Shown here: positions 11,169-23,730 of the stretch, one piece after another | Position numbering within the stretch: the first letter of the stretch is position 1 | Layout: each line of letters begins with the position of its first letter | DNA from: Phytophthora quininea | Lineage: Eukaryota; Oomycota; Peronosporomycetes; Peronosporales; Peronosporaceae | Reading direction: 5' to 3' | Assembly (NCBI GenBank): GCA_011947345.1 | Contig: JAAVTG010000531.1 | Coordinates: 434,001-498,000, forward strand | DNA length: 64,000 nt | Translations under genes and position numbers: made by a program | Notes under the pieces: model-generated | What the model saw: the letters and a program-made list of their open reading frames with translations, nothing else | Databases searched by the model: none | Told to the model about the DNA's origin: nothing

Positions 11169-12665
11169 ATGGAGCTGAGCTACCCGCTGATCCGAGTGCC
11201 GTTCGAAGGGGCCAGCAAGAGCTTCCGACTGTATCACAAGCAGCTGACCAAGGAGCTGGCCCAAGCCGTCGCTCAGATTGAAGCTCTGGACGACGGAGAA
11301 GCCCAGCAGCCAGGCCACAGGATGGACGTGGACGTCGCCATTGCCAAACTCACAGAGTTGTCCCAGAAGCTTCGGGAGTTGAAGCAGAACGCCAAAGACA
11401 ACACTCTACAGCAACAGAGCGATCTCGAAAGCTGCGCCAAGAGAGCGCGCTATCTGGAGACGCTGCAAGGCAAGATCGAGGGTGACTCGTCGACGGCGAC
11501 CCAACAGGAACAGACTCAGGGCGGGGCTATAAATGACCGACTCGTTGCAGACTATCTGCTGTCGCAAGGGTATCTGGAGAGCGCCAAGATCGTTGAAGAG
11601 AGCAAAGGTGGGGAAGGTGGTGATGAAGTTGACAAGAAGATGCTGATTTTATTTATATTTTATTGTTTTTTTGCAGGTGTTGGCCATTTGGTGGATCATG
11701 AACTTTATGCGGAATGCCAAGCGGTACTGAAGGACTTGAAGAGCTTGTGCACAACGACAGCGCTTACCTGGTGCTCGCAAAACGGCTCGCGATTGCGACG
11801 ATTGCAGTCGCAATTGGAGTTTCACATCCGATTGCAGGATTTCATTGAACTCGTGCGAGTGCGGAAGCCGCTAGATGCTGTGCAATATGCACGGGCTTAT
11901 CTGACACCACTCGCGATGCAGCCTGAGAAGAAAGAGCTACGTGACGCAGCTATTCACGAGCTTCAGGTCGCGATGGCCACTTTGGCCTTTGAGACGCCGG
12001 AAAGTTGTGGCATCGAGGTGTACGAAAAGGTTTTCGATATGAATCGCTGGGAGGCTCTGGAGAAGCTCTTCTACAAAACCTTTAGTGAGGTCTACGGCAT
12101 GCACAACCCACCGTCACTCTGTGTTGCATTACACGCGGGCTTGTCGACACTCAACACAAGAACGTGCCACCAGACTCGCGATGCCAACCTTAAGGTGAGA
12201 CTCGCCCGCCTTACGGGCCATAGTCAGGAAGCAAAAGAGGATGGAGAGGAAGATAGTGGCCACGAAAGTGACGAGGTTTGGTTCAGGCTGGGGACGTCGC
12301 ACGACAACAAGGCCAAGCGCGACGCGACCAGCAGCCAGTTGACTAGCAATGCTTCAGGAAGCAAGAAGCGGAAGCACTCAGGAGCGGACTCACCCGTGCC
12401 AATCTGTCCGGCGTGTAGCGAAGTGGGCAGTCAGCTCTGCTCAGGTTTGCCATTCGCGTACCATCCGCACTCGCGACTTGTGTGCCGTGTAACGGAGAGT
12501 GTGATGGACGAGCACAATCCGCCCCAAGTACTGCCCAATGGACGCGTATACAGCAAGCAAGGCATCGACCTCCTCATGCAGCGCAGTTCCGACGGCATGA
12601 TCAAGTGCATGGACACCCAGGATGTGTTTTCTCCGACCGACGTCAAGCCCGTGTATATCCTTTGA
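11169..12665 (+). CDS. MAEA: MAEA/Fyv10 (Gid9) subunit of the CTLH/GID E3 ubiquitin ligase
   Basis: Two exons, 11169-11607 and 11677-12665, encode about 475 residues. The intron is 69 nt, a multiple of three, so unspliced reading also stays open. Order: N-terminal helices, LisH (DRLVADYLLSQGYLESAKIV, about residues 125-144), CTLH/CRA helices, a low-complexity acidic/basic linker, and the divergent Gid-type RING (ICPACSEVG ... LVCRVT ... DEHNPPQVLPNGRVYS ... KCMDTQDVF). NPP-LPNG is typical of this RING. In the complex this subunit pairs with RMND5/Gid2 to ubiquitinate metabolic and regulatory substrates. The linker before the RING is longer than in human MAEA (396 aa). It ends 50 bp from the convergent KICS2 gene. 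Confidence 0.9.
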   Translation: MELSYPLIRVPFEGASKSFRLYHKQLTKELAQAVAQIEALDDGEAQQPGHRMDVDVAIAKLTELSQKLRELKQNAKDNTLQQQSDLESCAKRARYLETLQGKIEGDSSTATQQEQTQGGAINDRLVADYLLSQGYLESAKIVEESKGGEGGDEVDKKMLILFIFYCFFAGVGHLVDHELYAECQAVLKDLKSLCTTTALTWCSQNGSRLRRLQSQLEFHIRLQDFIELVRVRKPLDAVQYARAYLTPLAMQPEKKELRDAAIHELQVAMATLAFETPESCGIEVYEKVFDMNRWEALEKLFYKTFSEVYGMHNPPSLCVALHAGLSTLNTRTCHQTRDANLKVRLARLTGHSQEAKEDGEEDSGHESDEVWFRLGTSHDNKAKRDATSSQLTSNASGSKKRKHSGADSPVPICPACSEVGSQLCSGLPFAYHPHSRLVCRVTESVMDEHNPPQVLPNGRVYSKQGIDLLMQRSSDGMIKCMDTQDVFSPTDVKPVYIL

Positions 12666-12715
12666 GCCCCAAAATTCCGTGTGTATTTCGTCTAATAAAC
12701 TGCACAGCGTTTCAC

Positions 12716-15700
12716 TCACACATTGGACGTACAAGTTGACGCGGTGGACGGTAATACCCGCGGCGCAAATGCTCCCGAGTGTTGCAAGTTTTCTGTCACA
12801 GTCTGCATAAAGTCCTACACAATGGCGAAGCAAAACGTTAGCAATTTTACTTATTTTGCATTCGCCGTGCCATCGTTCTCTTCTTACCTGCGCCACCTTT
12901 TCGTTTGGCTTTTTGCTCCTTCCGTGATCAACACGAGAAACATGGCGTCGTCCACCTGAGAGATATGATACATTGTTTTCTGTCGCCTCTCTGCGTGCAT
13001 GAACTGATCATGGGCAGAAAACAGTTAGAACGAGCCTTTCATCTCCCAACGACGAGAAACTCACACTGGGCGAATGGTGGCAAGCTCCGAGCGATTGTCC
13101 ATGACGAGACTAACGATGTTTGGCCAATGCTCAAGTGGTGGCGATGATCCTTCCGGGTAACAAAACACAGCTGGCCAGCTACGAAGTCCCCACAGCTCCG
13201 AGAAATCGTTCTGTTCCTCGTTGTCCTCACGATCGACCCGCATGAACAAAGCGTGGTTTTCCTGCTTCTCGACTGATCGGCGGCGCGCGTTTAGTGGGGA
13301 TGGACCACCCCTCGAAGATGCTGGAGAATGCGTTCGACTGCTCCTACCGGAAGTGTCAGCTGAGCCGGTTGTTGCGATAAGTTTCTGCTTGGCATCCTGC
13401 TCCTCACGCTCGTTTTTCTCTTCTTGTTCGGTGCGAGTATAAACCGCATTGCTGGAACTTGGGCAACGATACCCATTTTCGTAATAGTGTGCGCCCTTGT
13501 TTTCAAGCTGCTGCGTCTCAAGGATGAGCAAGACGTGAAGTTTCCTCCGTCACCTCGTTGACTTTAACGCAGAAAAGTTTGGTTAGTTTTGGGGAAATGT
13601 CTATAACTTTTACCGAACATATCTTACCTGCTCTAGACATGAGCACGTCCATCAATTGCAAATACGAGATCCCGAGCGGTGTTTTAATATACCTTGAAAG
13701 ATCATGGACGAGATGGTCCGTCTTCTTCTCCAATGGGGCCAACCAACGGTGAAAGTAGAGCGTGAATTTAGCCACAAGTGAGCGATAGAATCGCTTGGAC
13801 CACTGATATACAGGAAGCGCAAAACCATCATCACGCTCTTGCCTCTTCATCGACGATGCTATCATTTCTGCGGCTACTGGATTGGTAGTGCCGGTAGCAC
13901 CATTCCCATTCCCATTGCTTTGGTTTGCACCGAGGCTAGTTCCACTGTTTGCTCCACCCAGACCCCCGCCACCTAATATTGCCTGCTCCAACGTGTTCGA
14001 CGGGACTGACGAATTCACGCCACTAGAACTTAAGTACGGGTCGCCTGACTTTTGAACAAGCCCTTGTCGAATGGGTAAAGCAGAAGTGATCCCTCCTCCT
14101 CGCCGTAATAAGCTGCTGTGAGACAAAAGACGCCTGAATGTACTAGTAGTCTCTGAAGCTGGACTCGTACTGCTGTTGAGTGATAAGGCAGACGTTCGTC
14201 TCTCCAGCATAGCCTCCTCGTCAGCGACGTCGTATGAAGTGCCGCCCATGTTGGCGTATCGACCACCCCGGTAAGACACAAACGATTCAATCAGGGATGA
14301 AGGAATGACACCGGCCACACCACCACTAGCACCGTACGATTCCCCATTCGTGGTTCCTGTCATTGGCGTCCGTGAAAGAGACGATGACATGTTTGAAAAG
14401 CTGGTGTTAGAGTACAAGGAGTCGGATGTTGCACCGTAGTCCTCACTTGATTCGTCGAGCAACAGCCCTTCTTCTTGTCCAGGGAGACCTAAATCCACGG
14501 CGTTTCCTTCAAAAGCGGATAATCTGACACTGCGTCGATGTGATCGCTCCAGGAGCGTAACTGGACTTTAAGTCGATGAAGTGCCACAATCGAGCGGGTG
14601 AAATCATACTCGGCCACACGAAGTTCACACTGAATTGCTGCGTGTACCGTGCTGAGCTCCTCAATGGACGATTGTTTCATTGTCTCCAGCAGTGGGTGGT
14701 CAAACGCGTCGAACCGAAGAAGTACGTTCTCAAGTTGCTTCAACATCTGCCAACACGAAACACAATAATTACGATACATAAATTCAGAACATGATAAACG
14801 CGCAGGTTTAACGGGAAAAAAGTCACGTACGCCTAGATAATCTCGAGCAGGCGATGCAAGCGCCAGATCACGATACAAACGCAGCATCGGCACACGAAGC
14901 TACTCGAAAAGTATCGTCATATTAGACCTCGTCGATGCTGCTATCAGCCAAGACACGTACCGAAAAAATTCCGCGCCCTGCTCCAACAGTTCGACGTAGT
15001 AGCTCATGTCTCCGCACATTGCAATCTCCATCATCAGCATTGGGTCGTTCTCGAACTCATTTTCTTCTGCATCAGCATCTCCATTGCGATTGCCGTTGCT
15101 GTGTCCATTACTCGGTGTCGGCGTGTGCACAGAGAAGTGTCGACTCTGACGAGCCACCACCGGCTTCAGCTCTTCTGCTAAATGGTTCATCAATACCACC
15201 AGTTTGCCATACATGTGCTCAATTGTTTCTGACTGCAGCATGTCCGACTCCAAATATTTCATCAAGTAATACCTGCAGCAAAAACAGACAGCAACAAATC
15301 TCAGAAGTCTGTTGTATCAATCTTGTCATAGCCAACCACAGCACATACGTGCTCTCACAGGAGGCACAGAGCTTCAGCATGACTTTAAATGCCGTCCAGC
15401 TCTTCCATTGCTTCTCTTCCTGCTCCTCGTCCAATATCAGCAACGCCTATTCAACATTAAAGGAAGTGTAAGCAAAAAGTATTAACAAATACGGAGTTTG
15501 ACAATACGAATAAATCTCATTTACCTTTTGGAATTGATACTTCTCCAGCAGGTCGAAGAACGTGGGCAAGAACCGCGTAAAGAGACGGCCGACAGCATCG
15601 TCCACTGCCGTGGACGACGTCGAGGACGCGATTGATGGCGACGGGGACAGCGGATACAACGGCGACAGGCTGGAGAAGCCCGGCGTCAGTGCGACGGGAC

Positions 15701-15830
15701 TAGAACCGGTTGACAGATAGCGACGAGGGGCTGCGGCGCCGCGCGGAGTCTCTGGTCGCTCCGCACCGGCTTGCGCATTTTTCCTAGGAACTTTTTCTGA
15801 TGGGCTCCGACGAATATCATATGTGTCCAT
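12716..15830 (-). CDS. KICS2: KICS2/C12orf66-like KICSTOR subunit
   Basis: Multi-exon gene starting at ATG 15830. Readable exons include 15830-15525, 15446-15349, from 15272, 14899-14831, from 14746, 13003-12888 and 12814-12716. Conserved anchors match KICS2: YRSLVAKFTLYFHRWL near 13770, LEHWPNIVSLVMDNRSEL near 13110, and a C-terminal QDFMQTVTENLQ block in the last exon. A Ser/Gly-rich insert of about 200 residues (14480-13850) is absent from the animal protein. KICSTOR tethers GATOR1 to lysosomes to restrain TORC1 when nutrients fall. Frame breaks lie at the A-run 14511-14514, near 13556, and at the T-run 12910-12914. The exon 3 donor is either 14960 or 14956. Confidence 0.75.
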
Positions 15831-15891
15831 ATCTCATATAAGTAGATTAATAAACTTGATTGGGAGTTCTGAGTTCCATATAGCTTTGCAC

Positions 15892-15907
15892 CGTCATTCC
15901 ACGAAGC
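15892..15907 (+). promoter_or_regulatory. Inr-like element of the LRAT-RING gene
   Basis: CGTCATTCCACGAAGC lies 26 nt upstream of ATG 15933. It partly matches the oomycete init­iator (TCATTYYNCA core). Position and match are suggestive only. Confidence 0.35.
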
Positions 15908-15932
15908 GACGTCCAAGACTTCTACGTCGGTC

Positions 15933-16990
15933 ATGGCTGGCTATCCGTTCGCGCTGGGCGACGTTGTGCGCTTCGACCGCGGCCAGTACAGCCACCTGGC
16001 ATTGTATGCTGGCAGTGGACGCGTGCTGCACTTGTGGTCCCCCACCGAGAGCGACTTCCAAGTGCGCGAAGACTCGATCCGCTTTGTGCAGCGCCATTCC
16101 GAGAACTCGCAGCCGCCAGAGCTCCACTCGGAAGAGCTGGACGACAAGATGCAGCGCAATCACCAGCTGCAGCCGTTTGATGGCGAGGAGGTGGTGCGTC
16201 GAGCGCGGACTAGACTCGGAGAGACCTACTACGACTACGTGAACTACAACTGCGAGCACTTTGTGACGTGGGCGAAGTACGGCCACGGCGTGTCGCCGCA
16301 GGTCACTTCCAACACAAATCAAGTGCTAGCGGGGGCTATGGTGGGCGCTGTAGTCGGTGGCATGGCGGGCTTCGTCGTAGGTGGACTGATTTCATTGCTG
16401 ACCAAAGAGATGCGCTAGTGGCGGCGTCTACTGGCGTGGGGGCTTCGGGAGGCATGTCGGCGGGCTTTCCTGCTGCTGAAGAGAGTGAGGAGGAACAGGA
16501 TGATTACCAAGACACGGAGGAGTCGGTTCGCCGAGCTGCCAGAGAGTTATTGTGGAACGGATTGCCGGAGGCGTGTGCTCCAGCGGCTATGGACGCCATG
16601 ACGCAGATGGAAGACTGGGTCGAGTCTCGACGTCGTCGTGCTGCCGCAGACTCGGTCAGGAAGTATTCCGATGAACGACATGACACGCTGGCCAACAGAT
16701 TGGCGGAAGATGAACTGCAGTGCGGGTACGGTGACGGAGCTTTGCGTTGGTATTGTTTTTTTTTTTACGATGTTATTTTTTTACAGCATTTGCTACTCGG
16801 ACCTTCTTCGAAGCCGTGCGGTGGCATTCCAGTGTGACCATTTTACTTGTGGAGTATGCTACGCAGCCTTCCAAGCGAACATGGAAGGAGAAAATGCTGT
16901 CCGTACTGCCGACTGCCCATCACGGCCACCGAGGAGATCCACAAGTCGACGAAGCTCCGGGCGAAGCATATTTTGCAATGGGACGACTAG
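15933..16990 (+). CDS. LRAT-domain / RING-finger fusion protein, copy 1
   Basis: The first 162 codons form an LRAT (NlpC/P60-like) domain with a full His-His-Cys set: YSHLALYAG, VLHLWSP and NYNCEHFVTWAKYG. A Gly-rich hydrophobic segment follows (GAMVGAVVGGMAGFVVGG) and is probably a membrane anchor. The frame then stops at 16418, but one missing base near 16411 would continue it straight into an acidic linker and a C-terminal RING (CGICYSD ... CDHFTCGVC ... CCPYCRLPI). The RING is split by an intron, 16726-16786, and needs one base in the A-run 16891-16894. LRAT proteins are thiol acyltransferases or phospholipases; RINGs recruit E2 enzymes. Two separate genes remain possible, but the paralogue at 35818 has the same order. 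Confidence 0.65.
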
Positions 16991-17094
16991 GACGCGGCTA
17001 GTCCTGGTACTATTTGCTTTCTCTTTATATATTACGTGGTAGTTCGTCGTAGCATCCATTGCCTTCCATTTAGTACATCAATCTATCGCAACAC

Positions 17095-20000
17095 CTAATA
17101 CGTCAGTAATGTGGTCTCCAGGAACTCGTAGAAGGCGCTGCCAGGATCAGCTGCGAGGTCTTCAGCGGCACCAAATTCAACCGCTTGGCCCTCCTGCATG
17201 ACGAGAATCTTGTCGAATTGGAGCACATCGTCAAGGCGGTGAGTGATGAGGAAGACAGTCGAGTCCCGGAATGCCGTGTCCAGCACGTTCAACAGCGTCG
17301 TTTGATTCGCTTGATCCACCGCTGAGAACGATTCGTCCAGCACCAAAATCCGAGACGGCCGCAACACTGCACGCGCGAGACAGAGCATCTGTCGCTCGCC
17401 AAGACTCCAATTCTCTCCATTGTCCGAGAGTTCTGCCTCGAGGTTCGCCATGCTTCCCTTCAAGCCACACCGACGCAAGGCATCTAGCAGTGCGACGTCG
17501 CCAAACTCATTAAACGGATCCAGGTAGTTGCGAACAGAACACCTGTAGAAGAGTGGCGACTGTGGAATGATGCACACATTTCGACGAAGCGCACTTAGAC
17601 CGAGCAAAGACACATCGAGATCATCTACTAGAATACGTCCTCGCGTTAGTGGATGAACCCGGAACAACGCCATCGCCAACGAGCTCTTTCCCGACCCGGT
17701 ACGTCCAACCACACCGATCTTTTCGCCACCTCGAGTGGAAAAACTCACATCACACAGAGCCAAGGCTGACTTCTCATCTGGTTGCGCTACGACTGACGCG
17801 TTTGCGTAGCTAAAAGAAACATGTTCGAAGACCACGTCGCCACGGTGTGGCCAACTCGAAGGGATAACCAACGGGTTCCCCACGTAACTCTGCACTTCCG
17901 GTTCGATGAGACCATATTTCCGCACCCGTTCGACGTTCAACAGACAGAGAGCAACCTCAAGCAGCTTCGAGCTAAGCGTGTACACGTCAGAGTTGATGGT
18001 GAACACATAATAGAGCATGAGTCCAAGTTCAGCAGGGAAACGTTGTGCATGGAGAGCAAACACACTACCAGTAGCATATGCACACCGAGAATGCGATCAC
18101 AACGGATCAGCACAAAGCGGTTGAACGCTTCGCAGTGGTATTTCCCCTTCATGACCTCGTCAGACAGCATGCCATGCTCGGCGCGGAAGCGATCAATTTG
18201 TTTCTGTCCAAAGGCACGGATTGTCGCGGAGCCATCGAGTGCCTCTGAAATGAAGTTTAAGTTTGCAGCTTCCGCCCGGAACGAGAGCTGCAGCAATCCC
18301 ACCAAGAAGCCCAGAGACATAAACTCTTTGACGACGTAGACAACAATCAGCAAGATACTTGTGCCAGCGAAACCTGTGAAGTACCACAAAATACCATCAG
18401 CTGCGATGATTGTCACAGCTGAACGAAACATTGCCATAAATGCCAGGGCAAACGACGTGTCCAGCACACGCACGTCGTTAAAGTAGCGGTTGAACAGTTC
18501 GCCCACTGGTGTTGAGTAAAAGAACGTCATCGGCGCACGTAGTAGCGCTACTGTCATGTCGTGGAACATTCTGTTGGCCGAGTTGGCCATCGCATGGGCA
18601 TGTAACACTGAACTGGCAAAGCCCGAGACAATTGAGCTAACTACCAATACCCCGTAAAATTGCGCTGATTGCTGCATATGAGAAAGATCGCCCTGATCCA
18701 CACGGTTACTCCATCGCATCAGAAGCACATCCTTTGTAGTGACTGCAAAAGCATAGAGCAAGAGGAAGAGCTTAGCGGGCACATGATACCGCATACACTT
18801 TCCCCCTTTTAGCAACATCTTCCAGGTTTTGATTGAAAACCACTCTTCTTTCCACTTGAATTTCCTTGCCACTTTCACTCCAACACATTCCGACGTCACC
18901 GGAACTTGAGTCTTTTCCGCAACTGTAGCTACTTTAGATGTTGTAGGTTGAACAATCATGGTGGTGCAATTTAGCGGAGGGCTGGCAGGTTTCCACAGAG
19001 CTAAACATTGAGGATGGGGCCCACAATCCTTGTTAGCATGTTTATCATCATGACGCCAGGGTGGTAGTGAGTTTCTCGGGTCAACTCGTCTGGATGGATG
19101 CCGGCCTACATCCCAACCCTTTTCAGCTGACTCCACCCTTACTGTCAGCTCTTCCACGTGTAGAACATGGTCCACGTAGCTGGATGATGATAGCTCTGGG
19201 TTGTGGGTCACCATAAACACGGTCTTAAATCGTAGTAGCTCCACGATACATTTCGTAAAAATCTCGTTCTGAACGATAGCGTCAACGCTAGCGAATGGGC
19301 AGTCCAATAAATACACATCAGCATCGGCATAGCACGCTCGAGCCAACGCAATACGAGCCTTCTGTCCACCAGACAGATTAATACCCTTGGGGCCAACTTG
19401 AGTATTATCCCCTTCAGGAAGCATCCGCAAGTCATCTGTTAGGCAGCACGCTTCAACGACACACCAGTACTTTTGTAGTCAAAAGCCGACCCGAAGAGAA
19501 TGTTCTCGCGGATTGTCAGCGTCTGTAGCCACGGCTCTTGCGCACAATATGCAACTTGGCACCCCTCAGCCACAGTAACGACGCCATCCACGCATTTGAT
19601 ATCGTTTAGCAGGGCATTGAGCAAAGTGGACTTGCCAGCACCAGCTTTTCCTTGAATCATGACCAATTGACCGCGACGTACCTGAAATGAGACGTTAACC
19701 AACAGAGGCTTTCCCCTCCTCTGCAGATTGTCCGAAGCAAGCATGCTCCATTGATACCACAACTTCAGGAGCAGTCGCCCCAGCCGTATTAGGTTGGCAA
19801 GTAAGAGTGCGACGCCTGCAATCAGATTGAGCCTGTGCACGCGACTTCGCGCGACACTCGTTGAGATAGCAATCAATCTTGCAAAAGAGGCTTGGCCTTT
19901 GCCCACAACATCGAAAAGCCGCACGATGCTATGGAAATGCCCTCGAATCCGCCGAAGCAACAAAAGCGCAGGAAAAACTCGCGCTGGTGACAACGCACTG

Positions 20001-21237
20001 CTGTCTTGCATAGCTACCCACCCAAAGATAAATACAGACGCCAGGTTTGGGGAATCGACCCCAATACAATACTGCAGGGCTGCCACAAAGTTTACCCTGC
20101 GACGCTCGCGATTTTCCTCCGCCCTGGCACGCTCAATCTTTTCTTGCATCTTGTCTTCCCATGCATTAAGCTTCACCATCTGAATCCCTTTGAAGCACTC
20201 GTGAATAACATTTAGCCGCGCCTCGACCTTACGCTGTAGTTTCCAGCGAAGCCGATTGCCTGCCGCAGAGACGAAGCGCACGAATATAGCCATGACAATG
20301 AATGCGATGACGATCGGCTTGAACTTGATCCCCACGACTTGCACAAGGATAAACAGCTCGAACGCGCTCTGTAGCACGCTTCTCCACACGAACTGCATAT
20401 GCGTCACCATGCGCGCTACGTTCGACACGTCTTCAGCGTACAAATGGGCAACCTCCGCCATCCGCTTCTTGACCTTTTCATTTTCATAACTGCCCGCCGC
20501 ATGTCCAGGGATATGATTCGGTTGGTTGATGGTGTTTTCAAACACCAACGTTCTTAACGCCCCGACAATCTTGATGTTAATCTTGAATCCGAGAAAGTGG
20601 CTATGGCAGTTGAGTAAGATCTCTCCTAGAGACGACACATACAATAACGCCAGCATCATATAGATCTGGCTCTGCTGGTACTCTCCAGAGATCGTCATAG
20701 CCAGCAACATGTACAGCAGTACTGGTGCACAGGCGTCACACAGGAGACTGGCCAGCTGCAACGCCCAACAAACAGCGAGCTTCCACCTGTGCGCCTTGAA
20801 AATAGCCGATTTGATCCTGCACTTGCACCTGCGCGGCTTGGTGTCTGCATAAATTCCCTGAACACGGCCGACGCCTCGGCACTTGTGTGCTCTGGCGTGA
20901 GCTCCCACACTTGGCTGGCGTCCAGCTCGCTGTCCATGAGCTTCTTGTCGAACACTTCGAAGAAGAGCTTGCGCCACCAGGAGGTGGTTGGCGACTCTGG
21001 ATGGAGCGGCGGAAGCGCGCTTTTGTTCTCTGTCGGTTGCGCACTTGGCTTCATTTCTGTCAGCTTTGTATCGGATTTAGCTGGGGCTCGCTTGTGCGGC
21101 GACTTGGGAGGCTTGGGAGACTTGGTATCACGATCTGGGGTGTCCTTGGAGGGAGAGAAGGTTCCGTACGTGGCTGCGCGGTCCTGCTGGTCCTTGGGCA
21201 TGCCGCGGCGGCCGGCGGACGGCGACAGGAGCGGCAT
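17095..21237 (-). CDS. ABCC (MRP-type) full ABC transporter
   Basis: About 1,370 residues, no intron needed. Order: Lys/Pro/Ser-rich N-terminus, TMD1, NBD1 (Walker A GKAGAGKST, Q-loop YCAQEPWLQ, signature NLSGGQKARIALARA, Walker B YLLDCPFASVD), linker, TMD2, NBD2 (Walker A GRTGSGKSS, signature WSLGERQMLCLARAVL, Walker B LVLDESFSAVD, H-loop LITHR). ABCC proteins export conjugates, drugs and organic anions. NBD1 has Cys where the catalytic acid sits; ABCC NBD1 usually has Asp there. Frame breaks near 20825, at the T-run 19471-19474 and near 18062 are each fixed by one base. No TMD0 is visible. Confidence 0.88.
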
Positions 21238-21429
21238 ATCGGGCTGCCGGCGAGACGCTGGAGAAGTGTATCGGGTCTAATGTTGTGTAGTTACGATGGT
21301 TACGAATTACCCAATATTTGGGTATCGTACATGTAATACCCAAAAGGAAACTCAATGCACTTCAACGTCGACTTTTTATTGTCTGCAGTCCTGTTATGAG
21401 GGAAGTGATGTCACCTGCCCCACGCCCTC

Positions 21430-23201
21430 TTAAATGGCTGGAGACTTGAGTCCTGCAGTGTAGTGCGTTGCCGGAGACTTGGCCGGGCCCTGGAGGCTGT
21501 CCCCGTGAATGGGAAGGCTCTGGCCCAGCAACGTGCTCCAGCCGTTGCGGCTCTCGGCGTTAAAGTAGCCGTAGATAAAGTACGAGATGGCACCGGCAGC
21601 CATCCACGCGACACTGAGGCCGAGCGCCAAGTGGCCGATCTGCGCGATCATGTACCAGTCGGCGAGGATGCAGATCATTGGGATGAATGGCACCAGCGGA
21701 GCCGAGAACAGACCGGGGCATTCATCGCCTGCGGGCAGCGCACGAAGAGCACCACCGAGATACCGACGGTGATGATGAGGAAGATGATCGCGAGGATCAG
21801 ACACGCCGTCGACGAGCTGTTTTCGTATCCTTCTTGGTACAGGAAGGCCGTGCAGCCAGAAGTCACCACGAGCGCGGCGACCAGACGGGGGCCAGCGTTG
21901 GGGATTGAGGCTTCATGCGCGCCAGTGTCAGCGACACATTCGCGATGACGAACGACATCATCACGCCAAAGTTCACAATGTCCCAAAGAGTGTCGAACGG
22001 AACGACGACCGCAATGACCGTGAAGAACAGACCGATGATCAGCGTGTTCTTGAACAGATTGCCCTTGGAGTCCACCTCGGCGAAAACACGAGGAAGGAGT
22101 CCGTCGCAAGCCAACGCATACATGAGACGTGGCTGCGCGAGGAACCCGATGCTTTAGACAACAAACACGATAGCAAACATGTCAGAACGCTACCTTCCCA
22201 GCAAACGAATCAGCCATCACTTACAGCGCCACAACGGGCATGGTCACGACTTCACCAGCGCGAGCAACAGTTCCAGCCCACTTCCATCCGTGGCCTTCGA
22301 AGCCATCGCCAAAGCTGCCTGCATCAAGGTACGTCACCATGCCAGCCAGGACGAGCGAGCACAATGAACTCAAGATCATCGTGCCAATGCACACGACCAT
22401 CACAGCAATTGGCATGATTTTCTTGGGGTTCTTTGTCTCTCCAGCAAGACAGCAGACCTCATCAAAGCCCACGTAGCCGAAGAAAGCTTGCGATGCGCCC
22501 GTGATAATACCTTGTGTGCCGAACGCCATCGTGCCGTCCAGGTCCGTGCGCTTAGGAACAAAGGGAGACAGGTTGTCCGGGTCCAACGCCGCAAAGCCGG
22601 CAATAATGATGAACGCCACGACGCACATTTTGATCATCGTAACCGTGTTCACGAAGGCCTTGCCAAAGCGAACGCCTATCAGCAACACCACCATGCTCAG
22701 GAACTGGATAAGTCCGCCCGCGAGGTTAGCCGACTGCAGGTTGAGCCAGTGGAAACTCTTGTCAGGGTAGTCGATCTCCAGCCATTCCTCCACCTTGTCT
22801 CCCCAACTGCGCGCTACACCAGCTCCAGACACAGCATACTCAAGGGTGAGTAACCAGGCAGCAATAACGGCAGGAAGCTCTCCGATCGTGTGGTAAGCGT
22901 AGGCGTAAGTGCTTCCCGAAGACGGCACGCGCGTCGACAGCTCCATGTAGGCCAACGCATTGAGACAGCAAATAACGCCGCCGATCAGCCAGCTCACCAC
23001 GGCTGCGGGGCCTGCCGTTTCCGAGATAATGGAGCCCGCCGTCGAGAAAATACCGCTGCCAATGGTACCGCCGATGCCAATCATGCACAAGTCGAACAGC
23101 GTCAGTGTGCGCGGGATGTCTTGCGAGTTCTCCTCGGCGTGGATGACGTTCAGAGGCTTGGTTCGCCATAGCGCGAAGAATCCAGAGCGCGTCTCCGCCA
23201 T
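21430..23201 (-). CDS. Cationic amino-acid transporter (CAT/SLC7-type, APC superfamily)
   Basis: Exon 1 is 23201-22225; a 73-nt intron (GTAAGT donor) follows; exon 2 runs from 22151. The start shows the APC signature (CMIGIGGTIGSGIFS, about residues 39-53) and GFDEVCCLAGETKNPKK in the consensus amphipathic region of CATs. About 12-14 hydrophobic helices follow. The last ones form the extra C-terminal helices typical of CATs. Frame breaks at the G-run 21900-21903 and near 21723 each need one base. Transport of basic amino acids at the plasma membrane is the family role; the substrate cannot be read from sequence. Confidence 0.85.
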
Positions 23202-23253
23202 TGCAATCGTGGTTAACCTTGTGCTGTGTTACTGGATGTCACCCCCACCGACG

Positions 23254-23269
23254 AAAAGCAGAAATGACC
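23254..23269 (-). promoter_or_regulatory. Inr-like element of the CAT gene
   Basis: On the minus strand this reads GGTCATTTCTGCTTTT, about 13 of 16 positions of the oomycete initiator consensus, and lies 53 nt upstream of ATG 23201. Confidence 0.45.
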
Positions 23270-23730
23270 AAGCTGCACCAATGTGTCGGTGAGAAGGGAG
23301 CGGAGAGATCAATCTCTTGGTGAAAAGCTCGACTGCAGCGTGCATCCCAAACGCACGGGGCCATCCAATAACGCCGCGAGCAAGCGGCGAGTCATAGCCA
23401 TTGCATTGTGTTCCCTCATCTCTGACCGCTTTATCTGTGCGAGGACCGTGCGAAATGGTCGCATGGCGGTCCGGATGTCTGCTAGAGCCTCGCGTCGCTG
23501 CGCCTCGATACATAATTGTCGACGAATTCACGGACGAGCGATTGTGCTGTGCTGATGTACCACACAGACCGAGAGACGGGCAAGGGACTCACCAGAGAGC
23601 AGATGGCGGGACGCAATGTGCTTGGTCGTCAACAGCCTGGTCAACGTCTTCCGGTGCGGAGGCCCACCCGCTTGACATGTGCTGCGAGCTTCTTCTGCTT
23701 GCATTGTATATGCTGCCCAGGCCTGGGAAC

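Noticed and set aside
20789..21336. Two long plus-strand frames opposite the ABCC start
   Set aside because: Antisense shadows of the ABCC N-terminus.
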